Below are positions 19,071 through 26,493 of a DNA stretch of 64,000 nucleotides, piece by piece; position 1 is the first letter of the stretch, and every line of letters starts with the position of its first letter. The notes beneath the pieces are model-generated. The model saw only the letters and a list, made by a program, of their open reading frames with translations. It was not told the origin of the DNA and did not search any database. Origin of the DNA: an uncultured Bacteroidota bacterium. Lineage in GTDB: Bacteria > Bacteroidota > Bacteroidia > Flavobacteriales > Flavobacteriaceae. Both the position numbers and the translations under genes were made by a program. Where the stretch lies: contig CACMJT010000003.1 of NCBI GenBank assembly GCA_902614065.1, positions 113,389-177,388 of the forward strand. Direction: 5' to 3'.

Positions 19071-19642
19071 AAGTTGGTTTATTTTTTGGCACCTTTGATC
19101 CTCTTCATATTGGGCATGACCAAATTGCATCATATTTTTTAGAAAATTACTTTGATCAAATTTGGTTTGTTGTTACACCCCACAACCCACATAAAGAAAA
19201 ACTAGTTTTAACGGATGAAAAAATTAGGCTTGAAATGGTTAAAAAGTTTTGTGATGGAAATCTAAATTTTATTTGTTCGGATGTTGAGTTTTCTTTGAAG
19301 CAACCCAACCACACATCTGATACAGTTTCAAAACTTTTAGAGATGCACCCCAACATTGATTTTTCCGTAATTATTGGTCAAGACAACTTGATGCATCTTG
19401 ATCAATGGAAAAATTATGAGAGAATTTTAGACATAGGGGTTTATGTTTATCCTAGAGATATTGAATCAGAATCAAATGGTACTCTTGAATCTCACCCAAA
19501 TGTAAAAATCTGTGATTGTAAACTAATGGAAATTTCCTCCTCCGAGATAAGAGATAATATTAGCAAGGGATTAAACATTAACCACCTGGTTCCAGATCAA
19601 GTCATAGAGCTTATTAATAAAAATAAACTCTATACACCTTAA
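19067..19642 (+). CDS. nadD: Nicotinate-nucleotide adenylyltransferase
   Basis: NadD forms nicotinic acid adenine dinucleotide in NAD synthesis. The 191-residue protein has the nucleotidyltransferase motif GTFDPLHIGHDQIA at the N-terminus and the SSSEIRDNI (ISSTxIR) motif near the C-terminus. The ATGA overlap shows coupling with gmk. Tiny membrane-protein genes begin 19 bases downstream. Confidence 0.97.
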   Translation: MKVGLFFGTFDPLHIGHDQIASYFLENYFDQIWFVVTPHNPHKEKLVLTDEKIRLEMVKKFCDGNLNFICSDVEFSLKQPNHTSDTVSKLLEMHPNIDFSVIIGQDNLMHLDQWKNYERILDIGVYVYPRDIESESNGTLESHPNVKICDCKLMEISSSEIRDNISKGLNINHLVPDQVIELINKNKLYTP

Positions 19643-19661
19643 TTGAAGCTTAATATAAACT

Positions 19662-19832
19662 ATGAAAAAACATCTAAAAAGAAATTGGACTGTATATACA
19701 ATCGGTGCTTTTGGTGGATTGATTTCTTTAGAAAAACCAGATTATTGGTGGGTCTATATTATTGTTTTTGGTTTTGTAGTTGGTGCTATTGATATATATT
19801 TCACAAAGGATAAAAAGAAAGATGATAAATAA
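19662..19832 (+). CDS. Tiny two-helix membrane protein A (56 aa), not in the ORF track
   Basis: An ATG-started frame 19 bases after nadD encodes 56 residues. The architecture is a basic N-terminus (MKKHLKRNW), two hydrophobic segments (about residues 11-23 and 29-47) and a charged tail (KDKKKDDK). It aligns by eye with the next ORF over its whole length (N-terminal K/R then N.W, a G-containing first helix, I.YF then Lys-rich end), suggesting tandem duplication. I recognise no family. The signal-free, Lys-capped hairpin suggests an inner-membrane protein. Confidence 0.6.
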   Translation: MKKHLKRNWTVYTIGAFGGLISLEKPDYWWVYIIVFGFVVGAIDIYFTKDKKKDDK

Positions 19833-19877
19833 CCTAGAACTTTCTAGTAAACTACTTTCTTTTTAATTTTGTTTTAT

Positions 19878-20045
19878 ATGAAAGAATCTTTTAGAAAAAA
19901 TGCTTGGAGATTTTTTGTTGCTTTTGTTATTGGCCTCACATTAAGCAGTTATGGAATGTCAATTTGGGAGACAATGTCGATAATTTTCGTAATTGCCATA
20001 ATCGTAGAATCCATAATTTATTTCAAAACCAAGAAAAAGAAATGA
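19878..20045 (+). CDS. Tiny two-helix membrane protein B (55 aa), not in the ORF track
   Basis: This ATG frame encodes 55 residues starting MKESFRKNAWRF, with two hydrophobic segments (about 11-27 and 30-48) and the tail YFKTKKKK. It resembles the preceding ORF and overlaps the following one by ATGA. The ORF track instead shows an over-extended frame (19904-20242) running through it in another frame. No family is recognised; the coupling and conserved layout make it likely to be real. Confidence 0.58.
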   Translation: MKESFRKNAWRFFVAFVIGLTLSSYGMSIWETMSIIFVIAIIVESIIYFKTKKKK

Positions 20046-20242
20046 ATAAATATTTAAGAAAATTTTTAAAAACATTAATTGTAATGATTTTGGTATTTAT
20101 TCCCTTAATCATTGCTAAAGAAATATTTGATTTTGAACTAAAATGGTGGCAATTTTTGATATATTTTTTAATTGCTTTTGAGATTTGGGATTTTATTTTT
20201 GATGTAATTAAAGAATTTACAAACGGAGATTTTTCTAAATAA
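20042..20242 (+). CDS. Tiny membrane protein C (66 aa)
   Basis: The correct start of track ORF 19904-20242 is probably the internal ATG at 20042, which forms an ATGA junction with the preceding gene. The product has 66 residues: basic N-terminus (MNKYLRKFLK), a first helix (about 11-28), a Trp-containing second helix (KWWQFLIYFLIAFEIWDFIF) and a short acidic/basic tail. It is the third member of the small-protein string after nadD. Function unknown. Confidence 0.62.
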   Translation: MNKYLRKFLKTLIVMILVFIPLIIAKEIFDFELKWWQFLIYFLIAFEIWDFIFDVIKEFTNGDFSK

Positions 20243-20255
20243 TTGACTTAAATTC

Positions 20256-20302
20256 TTTAACCATTATTTAACACTTTACCTGAACATTTTTTAATAAAAT
20301 TG
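20256..20302 (+). promoter_or_regulatory. Possible promoter/operator of the moxR-bat operon
   Basis: Two TTAAC-containing hexamers 11 bp apart (TTAACC at 20257 and TTAACA at 20268) precede TAAAATTG (20295-20302), a 7/8 match to the Bacteroidota -7 box, with a 21-bp gap. The layout resembles the phosphate-island promoters but has only two units in AT-rich DNA. It could be chance or another regulator. Confidence 0.3.
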
Positions 20303-20321
20303 CTTACCAGAAATATATCTT

Positions 20322-21320
20322 ATGGAAAATAATAATGTTGACATTAATAAAATTAATGCTCAAATAAAAAAAGACAGTGAATTCATAGACCTTTTACTTA
20401 TTGAAATTAATAAAGTAATAGTTGGTCAAAAATACATGCTTGAAAGGTTATTAATTGGACTGCTTGGTAAAGGCCATATTCTTCTAGAAGGAGTACCTGG
20501 GCTTGCAAAAACCCTTGCTATTAATACACTAAGTCAAGCAGTTAAAGGAACATTTAGCAGAATCCAATTTACACCCGACTTGTTACCAGCTGATGTTGTT
20601 GGAACAATGATTTACAATATAAAGCAGAATGATTTTTCGATCAAGAAAGGGCCAATTTTTGCAAATTTTGTGTTGGCAGATGAAATTAACAGAGCACCTG
20701 CAAAAGTCCAATCGGCTTTACTTGAATCTATGCAAGAAAAGCAAGTTACAATTGGGGATAGTACTTTTAAATTACAATTACCCTTCCTAGTAATGGCTAC
20801 CCAGAACCCGATTGAGCAGGAAGGAACTTATCCGCTTCCGGAAGCTCAAATGGACAGATTCATGTTAAAGTGTGTGATATCTTATCCTGAGTTTCACGAT
20901 GAGCAATTGATAGTTAGATCAAATATCAATGAATCATTTAGCAAAGTAAAAGCGGTTGTTTCAATTAAAGACATTATTAAGGCGCAGGAATCCGTAAAGC
21001 AAGTCTACATGGATGAAAAAATTGAAAAATATATTTTAAAGTTAATTTTTGCAACTCGTTACCCTGAACAAAATAATTTAGAAGATTTAAAACCCTTAAT
21101 TAGTTTTGGTTCATCACCGAGAGGAAGTATCAATTTAGCACAAGCAGCAAAATGTCATGCGTTTATCCAAAGAAGAGGCTATGTTATTCCAGAGGATATC
21201 AAGGCTGTCATTCATGATGTATTAAGGCACAGAATTGGATTGACTTATGAAGCTGAAGCGGAAAATATAAGTTCCACAGATATCATAGATAAAATTGTTA
21301 ATTCAGTTGAGGTTCCCTAG
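20322..21320 (+). CDS. MoxR-family AAA+ ATPase
   Basis: The 332-residue chaperone-like AAA+ protein has Walker A in ILLEGVPGLAKT, Walker B in VLADEINRAPAKVQSALLE, the sensor loop MATQNPIEQEGTYPLPEAQ and a C-terminal lid domain. MoxR ATPases are thought to act on or with the vWA proteins encoded beside them (here BatA and BatB). It is the first gene of the aerotolerance operon and is followed 7 bases later by the DUF58 gene. Confidence 0.96.
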   Translation: MENNNVDINKINAQIKKDSEFIDLLLIEINKVIVGQKYMLERLLIGLLGKGHILLEGVPGLAKTLAINTLSQAVKGTFSRIQFTPDLLPADVVGTMIYNIKQNDFSIKKGPIFANFVLADEINRAPAKVQSALLESMQEKQVTIGDSTFKLQLPFLVMATQNPIEQEGTYPLPEAQMDRFMLKCVISYPEFHDEQLIVRSNINESFSKVKAVVSIKDIIKAQESVKQVYMDEKIEKYILKLIFATRYPEQNNLEDLKPLISFGSSPRGSINLAQAAKCHAFIQRRGYVIPEDIKAVIHDVLRHRIGLTYEAEAENISSTDIIDKIVNSVEVP

Positions 21321-21327
21321 TCAATAG

Positions 21328-22194
21328 ATGGATACAAAAGAGATCATAAAAAAGGTAAGAAAGGTTGAAATAAAGACTAAAAAACTTACCAACAATGTAT
21401 TTGGTGGTGAATACCAAAGTACTTTCAAGGGAAGGGGTATGACCTTTAGTGAGGTTAGGTCCTACGAATTTGGAGATGATGTAAGAACCATTGATTGGAA
21501 TGTAACTGCTAGATACAATGAGCCTTTTGTAAAAGTTTTTGAGGAGGAAAGAGAACTTACTCTAATGCTTATGGTTGATATAAGTGGTTCAAAACTTTTC
21601 GGATCTGAGGATCAGATAAAGAAAAATATTGTCACTGAGATTTCAGCTACTTTGGCTTTTTCTGCAATACAGAATAACGATAAAGTAGGTTTAATTCTCT
21701 TTACTGATCAAATTGAGTTATTCATTCCCCCAAGTAAAGGAAGATCACACATTTTAAGAATTATCAGAGAACTTATAGAATTTAAACCTAAAAACTCCAA
21801 GACTGATATTTCAGTTGCACTAGAGTTTTTTTCTAGTATAATAAAAAAGAAATCAATTGCTTTTGTGATCTCTGACTTTAATTCTGATGATTATGAAAAG
21901 CCTTTATCAATTGTTGCTAAGAAACACGACTTGACAGGTATAAGAATCTTTGACAAGTTTGAAGAAGAGTTCCCTGAAATTGGTTTTATTTCCATGTATG
22001 ATCAGGAATCAAAAAATTATAAACTGGTTGATACTTCATCAAGAAAAATTAGAAACTTTTTCAAGTCAGAGTATTTAAAAAAGAGAGATTTTTTTGAAAA
22101 GTTATTTAAAAAGTCAGGAGCTGGCGTAATTAGTTGTAGAACGGATGAAGACTATGTAAAGTTATTATTGGGTTATTTTAAAAATCGTGGTTAA
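21328..22194 (+). CDS. DUF58 domain protein (vWA-like)
   Basis: The protein has 288 residues. The DUF58 signature YEFGDDVRTIDWNVTARYNEPFVK is intact and a degenerate vWA fold follows (MLMVDISGSKLFG). There is no membrane segment, so it is probably a cytoplasmic partner of the MoxR ATPase. The gene lies between moxR and the BatD-like gene, the usual order in Bacteroidota. Confidence 0.94.
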   Translation: MDTKEIIKKVRKVEIKTKKLTNNVFGGEYQSTFKGRGMTFSEVRSYEFGDDVRTIDWNVTARYNEPFVKVFEEERELTLMLMVDISGSKLFGSEDQIKKNIVTEISATLAFSAIQNNDKVGLILFTDQIELFIPPSKGRSHILRIIRELIEFKPKNSKTDISVALEFFSSIIKKKSIAFVISDFNSDDYEKPLSIVAKKHDLTGIRIFDKFEEEFPEIGFISMYDQESKNYKLVDTSSRKIRNFFKSEYLKKRDFFEKLFKKSGAGVISCRTDEDYVKLLLGYFKNRG

Positions 22195-23740
22195 TTTTTC
22201 TCTAAAGACTGTAATCTGCTTATTTATTTTTCAGCTTAGTTATTCTCAGGATAGCACTCTCGTGAGTTCTGTGGTTGACACAACTTCAATTAAAGTGGGT
22301 GAACAGTTTTCTTATAAAATAATTATAGAAAGCGATAGCTTTCAGGAAATCAATTTTCCTGAGACTTTTAATTTTAGTCCTTTCACAATTGCTGATCAAT
22401 TTCCATCTGACACCAACTATTTAAAGAGTAAAAAAATTATAAGTAAAAAGTTTAATTTGACCCATTTTGATGAAGGCTCCTATTCAATAAGTCCTCAAAA
22501 ATTATCCATTGGGAAGGATATTTATACGACAGAAAAAATTGATATTGACGTCATAACAATAAAAGTTGATACTGTATCAAAAAAGTTTTTTGATATTAAA
22601 GAAATAAAATTTACCGATGATCCCAATAGTTCAATATTTAAAATTATAACCCCACTTGCTCTGTTTATTTTAGGATGTTTGGTTTTATTTTTCATTTACA
22701 GATCATATAAAAAGTTAAAGTCCACAGAATTCTTTTTTCAGACACCCTTTGAAAAAGCAGTTCTAAGTTTACAAGAAATTGAGAAATCAAAACTTGATAA
22801 TCAAAAGGATCTAAAAGAATTTTATACCAGATTAATTGAAATTGTAAAAAGGTATTTTGAAGATGACTCTATTGATCCAAATGCAATGGAGAGCACATCC
22901 AATCAACTTATAAGTAAATTAAAACTCCTAAAAACATCAAAAAAAATAAATCTATCTGAAAACACCATTAATTCACTGGCTGAAGTATTAGGTAATTCTG
23001 ATCTTGTGAAGTTTGCAAGATTAGAAATGGACCAAAATACTATTACTAGTGATCAAATTAAAATCAAGGAAATAATTTCCTCCACAAAAAAATCAATACC
23101 CAATAATGAGCAGAGGGATAATGAAAAAAGAAAAGAAGAAGAGCTCAAGTTTCAAAAAAAACTTAAGAATAAAAAGATTAGATATATTGTATCATCTGCT
23201 TTAACAGTTATTCTCACAATATTAGCTATTGTAATCTTTTTATTTGGCGCACCAAAATCAATAGATTCTTTAAGCCTTAACTCAGATAAAAAATTACTAA
23301 ATCAAGATTGGGTTGAGAGTGTATATACTGAATTCAATCTCGGACTACAAACACCTGATGCATTGGTCAGATCATCAGATTCACTTTCTAAGGATTTAAA
23401 TTATATTTCTAAAAATGGATCTATTAGTATAAGCCTTTATGTAAAAACTAAAACTGAGAATCAAGATGTTTTAAATGATTTATTGGAGGATTTTCAAATA
23501 AGAAACTTTATAAATATTATAACAAAAGAGGAACAGCTTGAGCTTGGTGATGGAATTAAGGCTAATAAAATATTTGGGTCATTCAATGATAATAATATAA
23601 ATGCAAAGAAAAATTATAATGTCATAATTTTTGATTTTAACAACAAACTTCTTTTTTTAGAAATGATTTTTGAAATTGAAAATAATATACAAAGTCAAAT
23701 CATTGACAAGGTTATAAACTCTTTAAAATTCGAAAAATGA
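22187..23740 (+). CDS. BatD-like/DUF4381-type membrane protein with an extra C-terminal domain
   Basis: The start is GTG (22187), overlapping the DUF58 gene by 8 bases; the product has 517 residues. After a signal peptide (ending QLSYSQD) there is a beta-rich periplasmic domain (about 25-145), a TM segment (about 152-170) and a cytoplasmic helical segment (PFEKAVLSLQEIEKS...), as in BatD/DUF4381 proteins. A highly charged linker (NEQRDNEKRKEEE), a second TM (about 330-352) and a C-terminal domain of about 160 residues follow. I could not identify that last domain. Confidence 0.78.
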   Translation: MVNFSLKTVICLFIFQLSYSQDSTLVSSVVDTTSIKVGEQFSYKIIIESDSFQEINFPETFNFSPFTIADQFPSDTNYLKSKKIISKKFNLTHFDEGSYSISPQKLSIGKDIYTTEKIDIDVITIKVDTVSKKFFDIKEIKFTDDPNSSIFKIITPLALFILGCLVLFFIYRSYKKLKSTEFFFQTPFEKAVLSLQEIEKSKLDNQKDLKEFYTRLIEIVKRYFEDDSIDPNAMESTSNQLISKLKLLKTSKKINLSENTINSLAEVLGNSDLVKFARLEMDQNTITSDQIKIKEIISSTKKSIPNNEQRDNEKRKEEELKFQKKLKNKKIRYIVSSALTVILTILAIVIFLFGAPKSIDSLSLNSDKKLLNQDWVESVYTEFNLGLQTPDALVRSSDSLSKDLNYISKNGSISISLYVKTKTENQDVLNDLLEDFQIRNFINIITKEEQLELGDGIKANKIFGSFNDNNINAKKNYNVIIFDFNNKLLFLEMIFEIENNIQSQIIDKVINSLKFEK

Positions 23741-24732
23741 CAGACTTAAAATTTCAAAATCCTGAATTTTTATGGTTACTGGTTTTAATACCTGTCATGG
23801 CCTATTTCTTTTATAACACAAGCAATAAAAGAAAGAGTTTTATGAAGTTTTCATCAATAACTGATTTTAAACCAAGTCTAAAATCAAAGCTTCACCCCTT
23901 TCTGGATATCATGCGTTTACTTTCAATCTTTTTCATTATTCTTTCTATTGCCCGTCCTCAGGAAGTAAGCAACTCCATTAGATCAAAGTCGAGCAGTGGA
24001 ATCGATATTGTCATTGCTGTTGATATATCATCGAGTATGTTAGCAAGAGACTTAAAGCCCAACAGATTAGATGCATTAAAAAATGTAGCATCAGAATTTG
24101 TCAAGGGGAGGTTAAATGACAGAATTGGAATTGTAATTTATGCTGGTGAAAGCTATACCAAAACACCTGTCACATCTGATGAAAAATTAATTCTTTCATC
24201 TTTACAGGATATTGTGTTTGATGGCGTTATTCAAGACGGAACAGCTATAGGAATGGGTTTAGCAACATCGGTCAACCGATTGAAAGACAGTAAAGCAAAA
24301 AGTAAAGTAATTATCCTTTTCACTGACGGAGTAAATAATACGGGTGTTATAGATCCTGAAACAGCTTCAGATTTGGCCCTAAATTATGGAATCAAAACTT
24401 ACACAATTGGTCTTGGAACCAATGGGAATGCGTTAGCGCCTGTTGCTTTAAATAGAGATGGATCCTTTCGATTTGGAATGACTAAAGTTGAAATTGATGA
24501 GGAATTACTTAGGGGAATTGCTGAAAAAACAGGTGGACTTTATTTTAGAGCCACTGATAACAAAAGCTTGGAGAGTATTTACAAGGAAATCGATAAACTT
24601 GAAAAGACAGAAATAGAAGAGATTAGGTATTCAGAAAAAGATGAAAAATATCGTTTCCTAGTAATTCTAGCTCTATCACTTTTTACAATAGAGTATTTAA
24701 CAAGAAAATTAATTTATAAAAGTGCTTTTTGA
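23737..24732 (+). CDS. batA: BatA, vWA membrane protein of the aerotolerance operon
   Basis: The 331-residue protein has an N-terminal membrane segment with the F.NPEFLWLL start typical of BatA, a second TM near residue 55, then a vWA domain with the MIDAS motif AVDISSSML, and a C-terminal TM. Bat proteins are linked to oxidative stress tolerance in Bacteroides fragilis; the molecular role is unknown. ATGA overlap with the upstream gene, TGATG with batB. Confidence 0.94.
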   Translation: MTDLKFQNPEFLWLLVLIPVMAYFFYNTSNKRKSFMKFSSITDFKPSLKSKLHPFLDIMRLLSIFFIILSIARPQEVSNSIRSKSSSGIDIVIAVDISSSMLARDLKPNRLDALKNVASEFVKGRLNDRIGIVIYAGESYTKTPVTSDEKLILSSLQDIVFDGVIQDGTAIGMGLATSVNRLKDSKAKSKVIILFTDGVNNTGVIDPETASDLALNYGIKTYTIGLGTNGNALAPVALNRDGSFRFGMTKVEIDEELLRGIAEKTGGLYFRATDNKSLESIYKEIDKLEKTEIEEIRYSEKDEKYRFLVILALSLFTIEYLTRKLIYKSAF

Positions 24733-25769
24733 TGTATCAATTAGATGAAATAAAATTTTTCTATTTCCTTTTAATTATCCCTATAATTATAATGGTTTTT
24801 GTTTACAATAAATATTGGAAAAATAGGGTTATTAAAAATAATTTTTCAAAGGCTAGCCTAAATTATTTAGTTCCTGAATTCTCTAAAACTAAAGATTCAT
24901 TAAAATTAATTGTTCAGCTATTGGCAATTATATTCTTAATAATTGGATTAGTCAATCCTAAAATTGGAACAGAATTAAAAACAGTTACTAGAGAAGGGGT
25001 TGATATTGTTTTTGCTGTTGATGTGTCAAAAAGTATGTTGGCTGAGGATATTGCACCAAACAGGATCGAAAAGTCCAAGAGAATAGTATCTCAGTTAATA
25101 AATCAACTGGGCTCTGACAGAGTTGGATTAGTTGCATACGCTTCTTCAGCAATTCCTGTATTGCCAATTACATCTGATTTCTCATCTGCAAGAATGTTTT
25201 TGGAGAGTTTAGATACTGATATGATTTCTTCGCAAGGAACCTCAATTGTAGATGCAATCCAACTTTCAAGTACATATTTTGATGACGAAAATCAAACCAA
25301 TAGAATAGTTTGTATACTTTCAGACGGAGAGGATCATGAGTTTCAAGAAAACCTAATAAATACCACAATTGATGATTCAGGTATTATTATTTTTTCAATA
25401 GGTGTTGGAAGTGAAAAGGGGTCGCCAATACCAATTAGAGAAAAAAATATTATACAGTCTTATAAAAAAGATGAAAAGGGTGATGTTGTTATTACAAAAC
25501 TTAATTCAGAACTTCTAAAAAAATTGGCTGATCAATCTCAGGGAAAATACATTGAAGGAGATATAACCAGCAAGGTGGTTGAAGAAATAATTTTACAGCT
25601 GAAAGATATGGATAAAAAAGAATTCGAGGCTAAAGAATTCACAAGTTTTAAAGATCAATTCCAATGGTTTTTAGCTCTTTCATTATTTTTAATTTTATTA
25701 GATAGTTTTTTATTTGAGAAAAAAACAAAATGGATTGAAAAACTAAATTTATTTGATGATGATAAATAA
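24732..25769 (+). CDS. batB: BatB, vWA membrane protein of the aerotolerance operon
   Basis: This 345-residue paralogue of BatA carries TM segments at about 12-30 and 57-75, a vWA domain with MIDAS AVDVSKSML, and a C-terminal TM (FQWFLALSLFLILLDS). I use the ATG at 24732 rather than the TTG of the track. The MIDAS DxSxS is intact, as in BatA. Confidence 0.94.
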   Translation: MYQLDEIKFFYFLLIIPIIIMVFVYNKYWKNRVIKNNFSKASLNYLVPEFSKTKDSLKLIVQLLAIIFLIIGLVNPKIGTELKTVTREGVDIVFAVDVSKSMLAEDIAPNRIEKSKRIVSQLINQLGSDRVGLVAYASSAIPVLPITSDFSSARMFLESLDTDMISSQGTSIVDAIQLSSTYFDDENQTNRIVCILSDGEDHEFQENLINTTIDDSGIIIFSIGVGSEKGSPIPIREKNIIQSYKKDEKGDVVITKLNSELLKKLADQSQGKYIEGDITSKVVEEIILQLKDMDKKEFEAKEFTSFKDQFQWFLALSLFLILLDSFLFEKKTKWIEKLNLFDDDK

Positions 25770-26493
25770 AACTATTTTTCTTTTAATTCCCTTTTTCATT
25801 TTTTCACAAAATGTCAAGGAAAATATTGATTCAAAAAAGCTTCTTTTTGATGGCAACACATACTTTGAAAATCAAGATTTCAATACAGCTGAGTATAATT
25901 ACAGAAAATCATATTCCAAGGATTCGTTAAACTCAAGCGCACCTTATAACCTAGGTAATTCATTGTACAAAAACAATCTCAGCCCTGAAGCAAGATTTAA
26001 TTATAGTCAATCAATAAAAAAATTGAGTGACAAAGAAAGTCTGCACAAAGCATATCATAATTTAGGTAACACATATATGCAGGAAGAAAATTATCAGGGA
26101 GCTGTAGATGCATTTAAAAGATCTTTATTAAACAATCCCAATGATGAAGAAACTAGGTATAATTACGTATTAGCCAAAGAATTATTAAAAAATCAGAAAA
26201 ACAATCAAAACAATAATAAAGACAACAAAGACAATAAAGACAACAAGGACAATAAGGACGATCAGCAAAACAAGGACGATAAATCTGATCAGCAGAATAA
26301 AAACAACGATGATCAAAAAAATAAATCTGACTCAAAAGAAAAGAAAGAAAAGCAAAAAAAACCTGAAATATCACCACAACAATTGAAAAACATTTTAGAG
26401 GCGATGAATAAAGAGGAAAAAAAGGTGCAAGAAAAAGTAAACAAGAAAAAGATGAAAGGATCACCAAAAAAATCAAATAAAAAAGATTGGTAA
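25759..26493 (+). CDS. batC: BatC, TPR protein with an Asn/Lys/Asp-rich tail
   Basis: The 244-residue protein has a signal peptide (MINKTIFLLIPFFIFSQN; ATG at 25759 preferred, 25756 is possible) and two or three TPR repeats (about 35-135: YNLGNSLYKN, YHNLGNTYMQ). A low-complexity tail follows, made of NKD-type tetrapeptides and then Lys-rich sequence. The tail is encoded by an imperfect 12-bp tandem repeat. BatC is thought to be a periplasmic scaffold for the Bat proteins. It overlaps batB by 11 bases. Confidence 0.9.
   Translation: MINKTIFLLIPFFIFSQNVKENIDSKKLLFDGNTYFENQDFNTAEYNYRKSYSKDSLNSSAPYNLGNSLYKNNLSPEARFNYSQSIKKLSDKESLHKAYHNLGNTYMQEENYQGAVDAFKRSLLNNPNDEETRYNYVLAKELLKNQKNNQNNNKDNKDNKDNKDNKDDQQNKDDKSDQQNKNNDDQKNKSDSKEKKEKQKKPEISPQQLKNILEAMNKEEKKVQEKVNKKKMKGSPKKSNKKDW
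26215..26275 (+). repeat. Imperfect 12-bp tandem repeat inside batC
   Basis: Units close to AAAGACAACAAAGACAAT repeat in register and encode an Asn-Lys-Asp tetrapeptide ladder. Because the unit is a multiple of 3 bases, copy-number change would alter tail length without shifting the frame. Confidence 0.75.

Noticed and set aside
19904-20041. Upstream part of the 112-aa track ORF
   Set aside because: The same bases code for a better small protein in another frame, which joins the 20042 ATG by an ATGA overlap.
26153-26476. 107-aa Cys/Phe-rich ORF opposite batC
   Set aside because: It is the antisense of the low-complexity NKD repeat; the Cys-Leu-Tyr pattern is only a reflection of that repeat.
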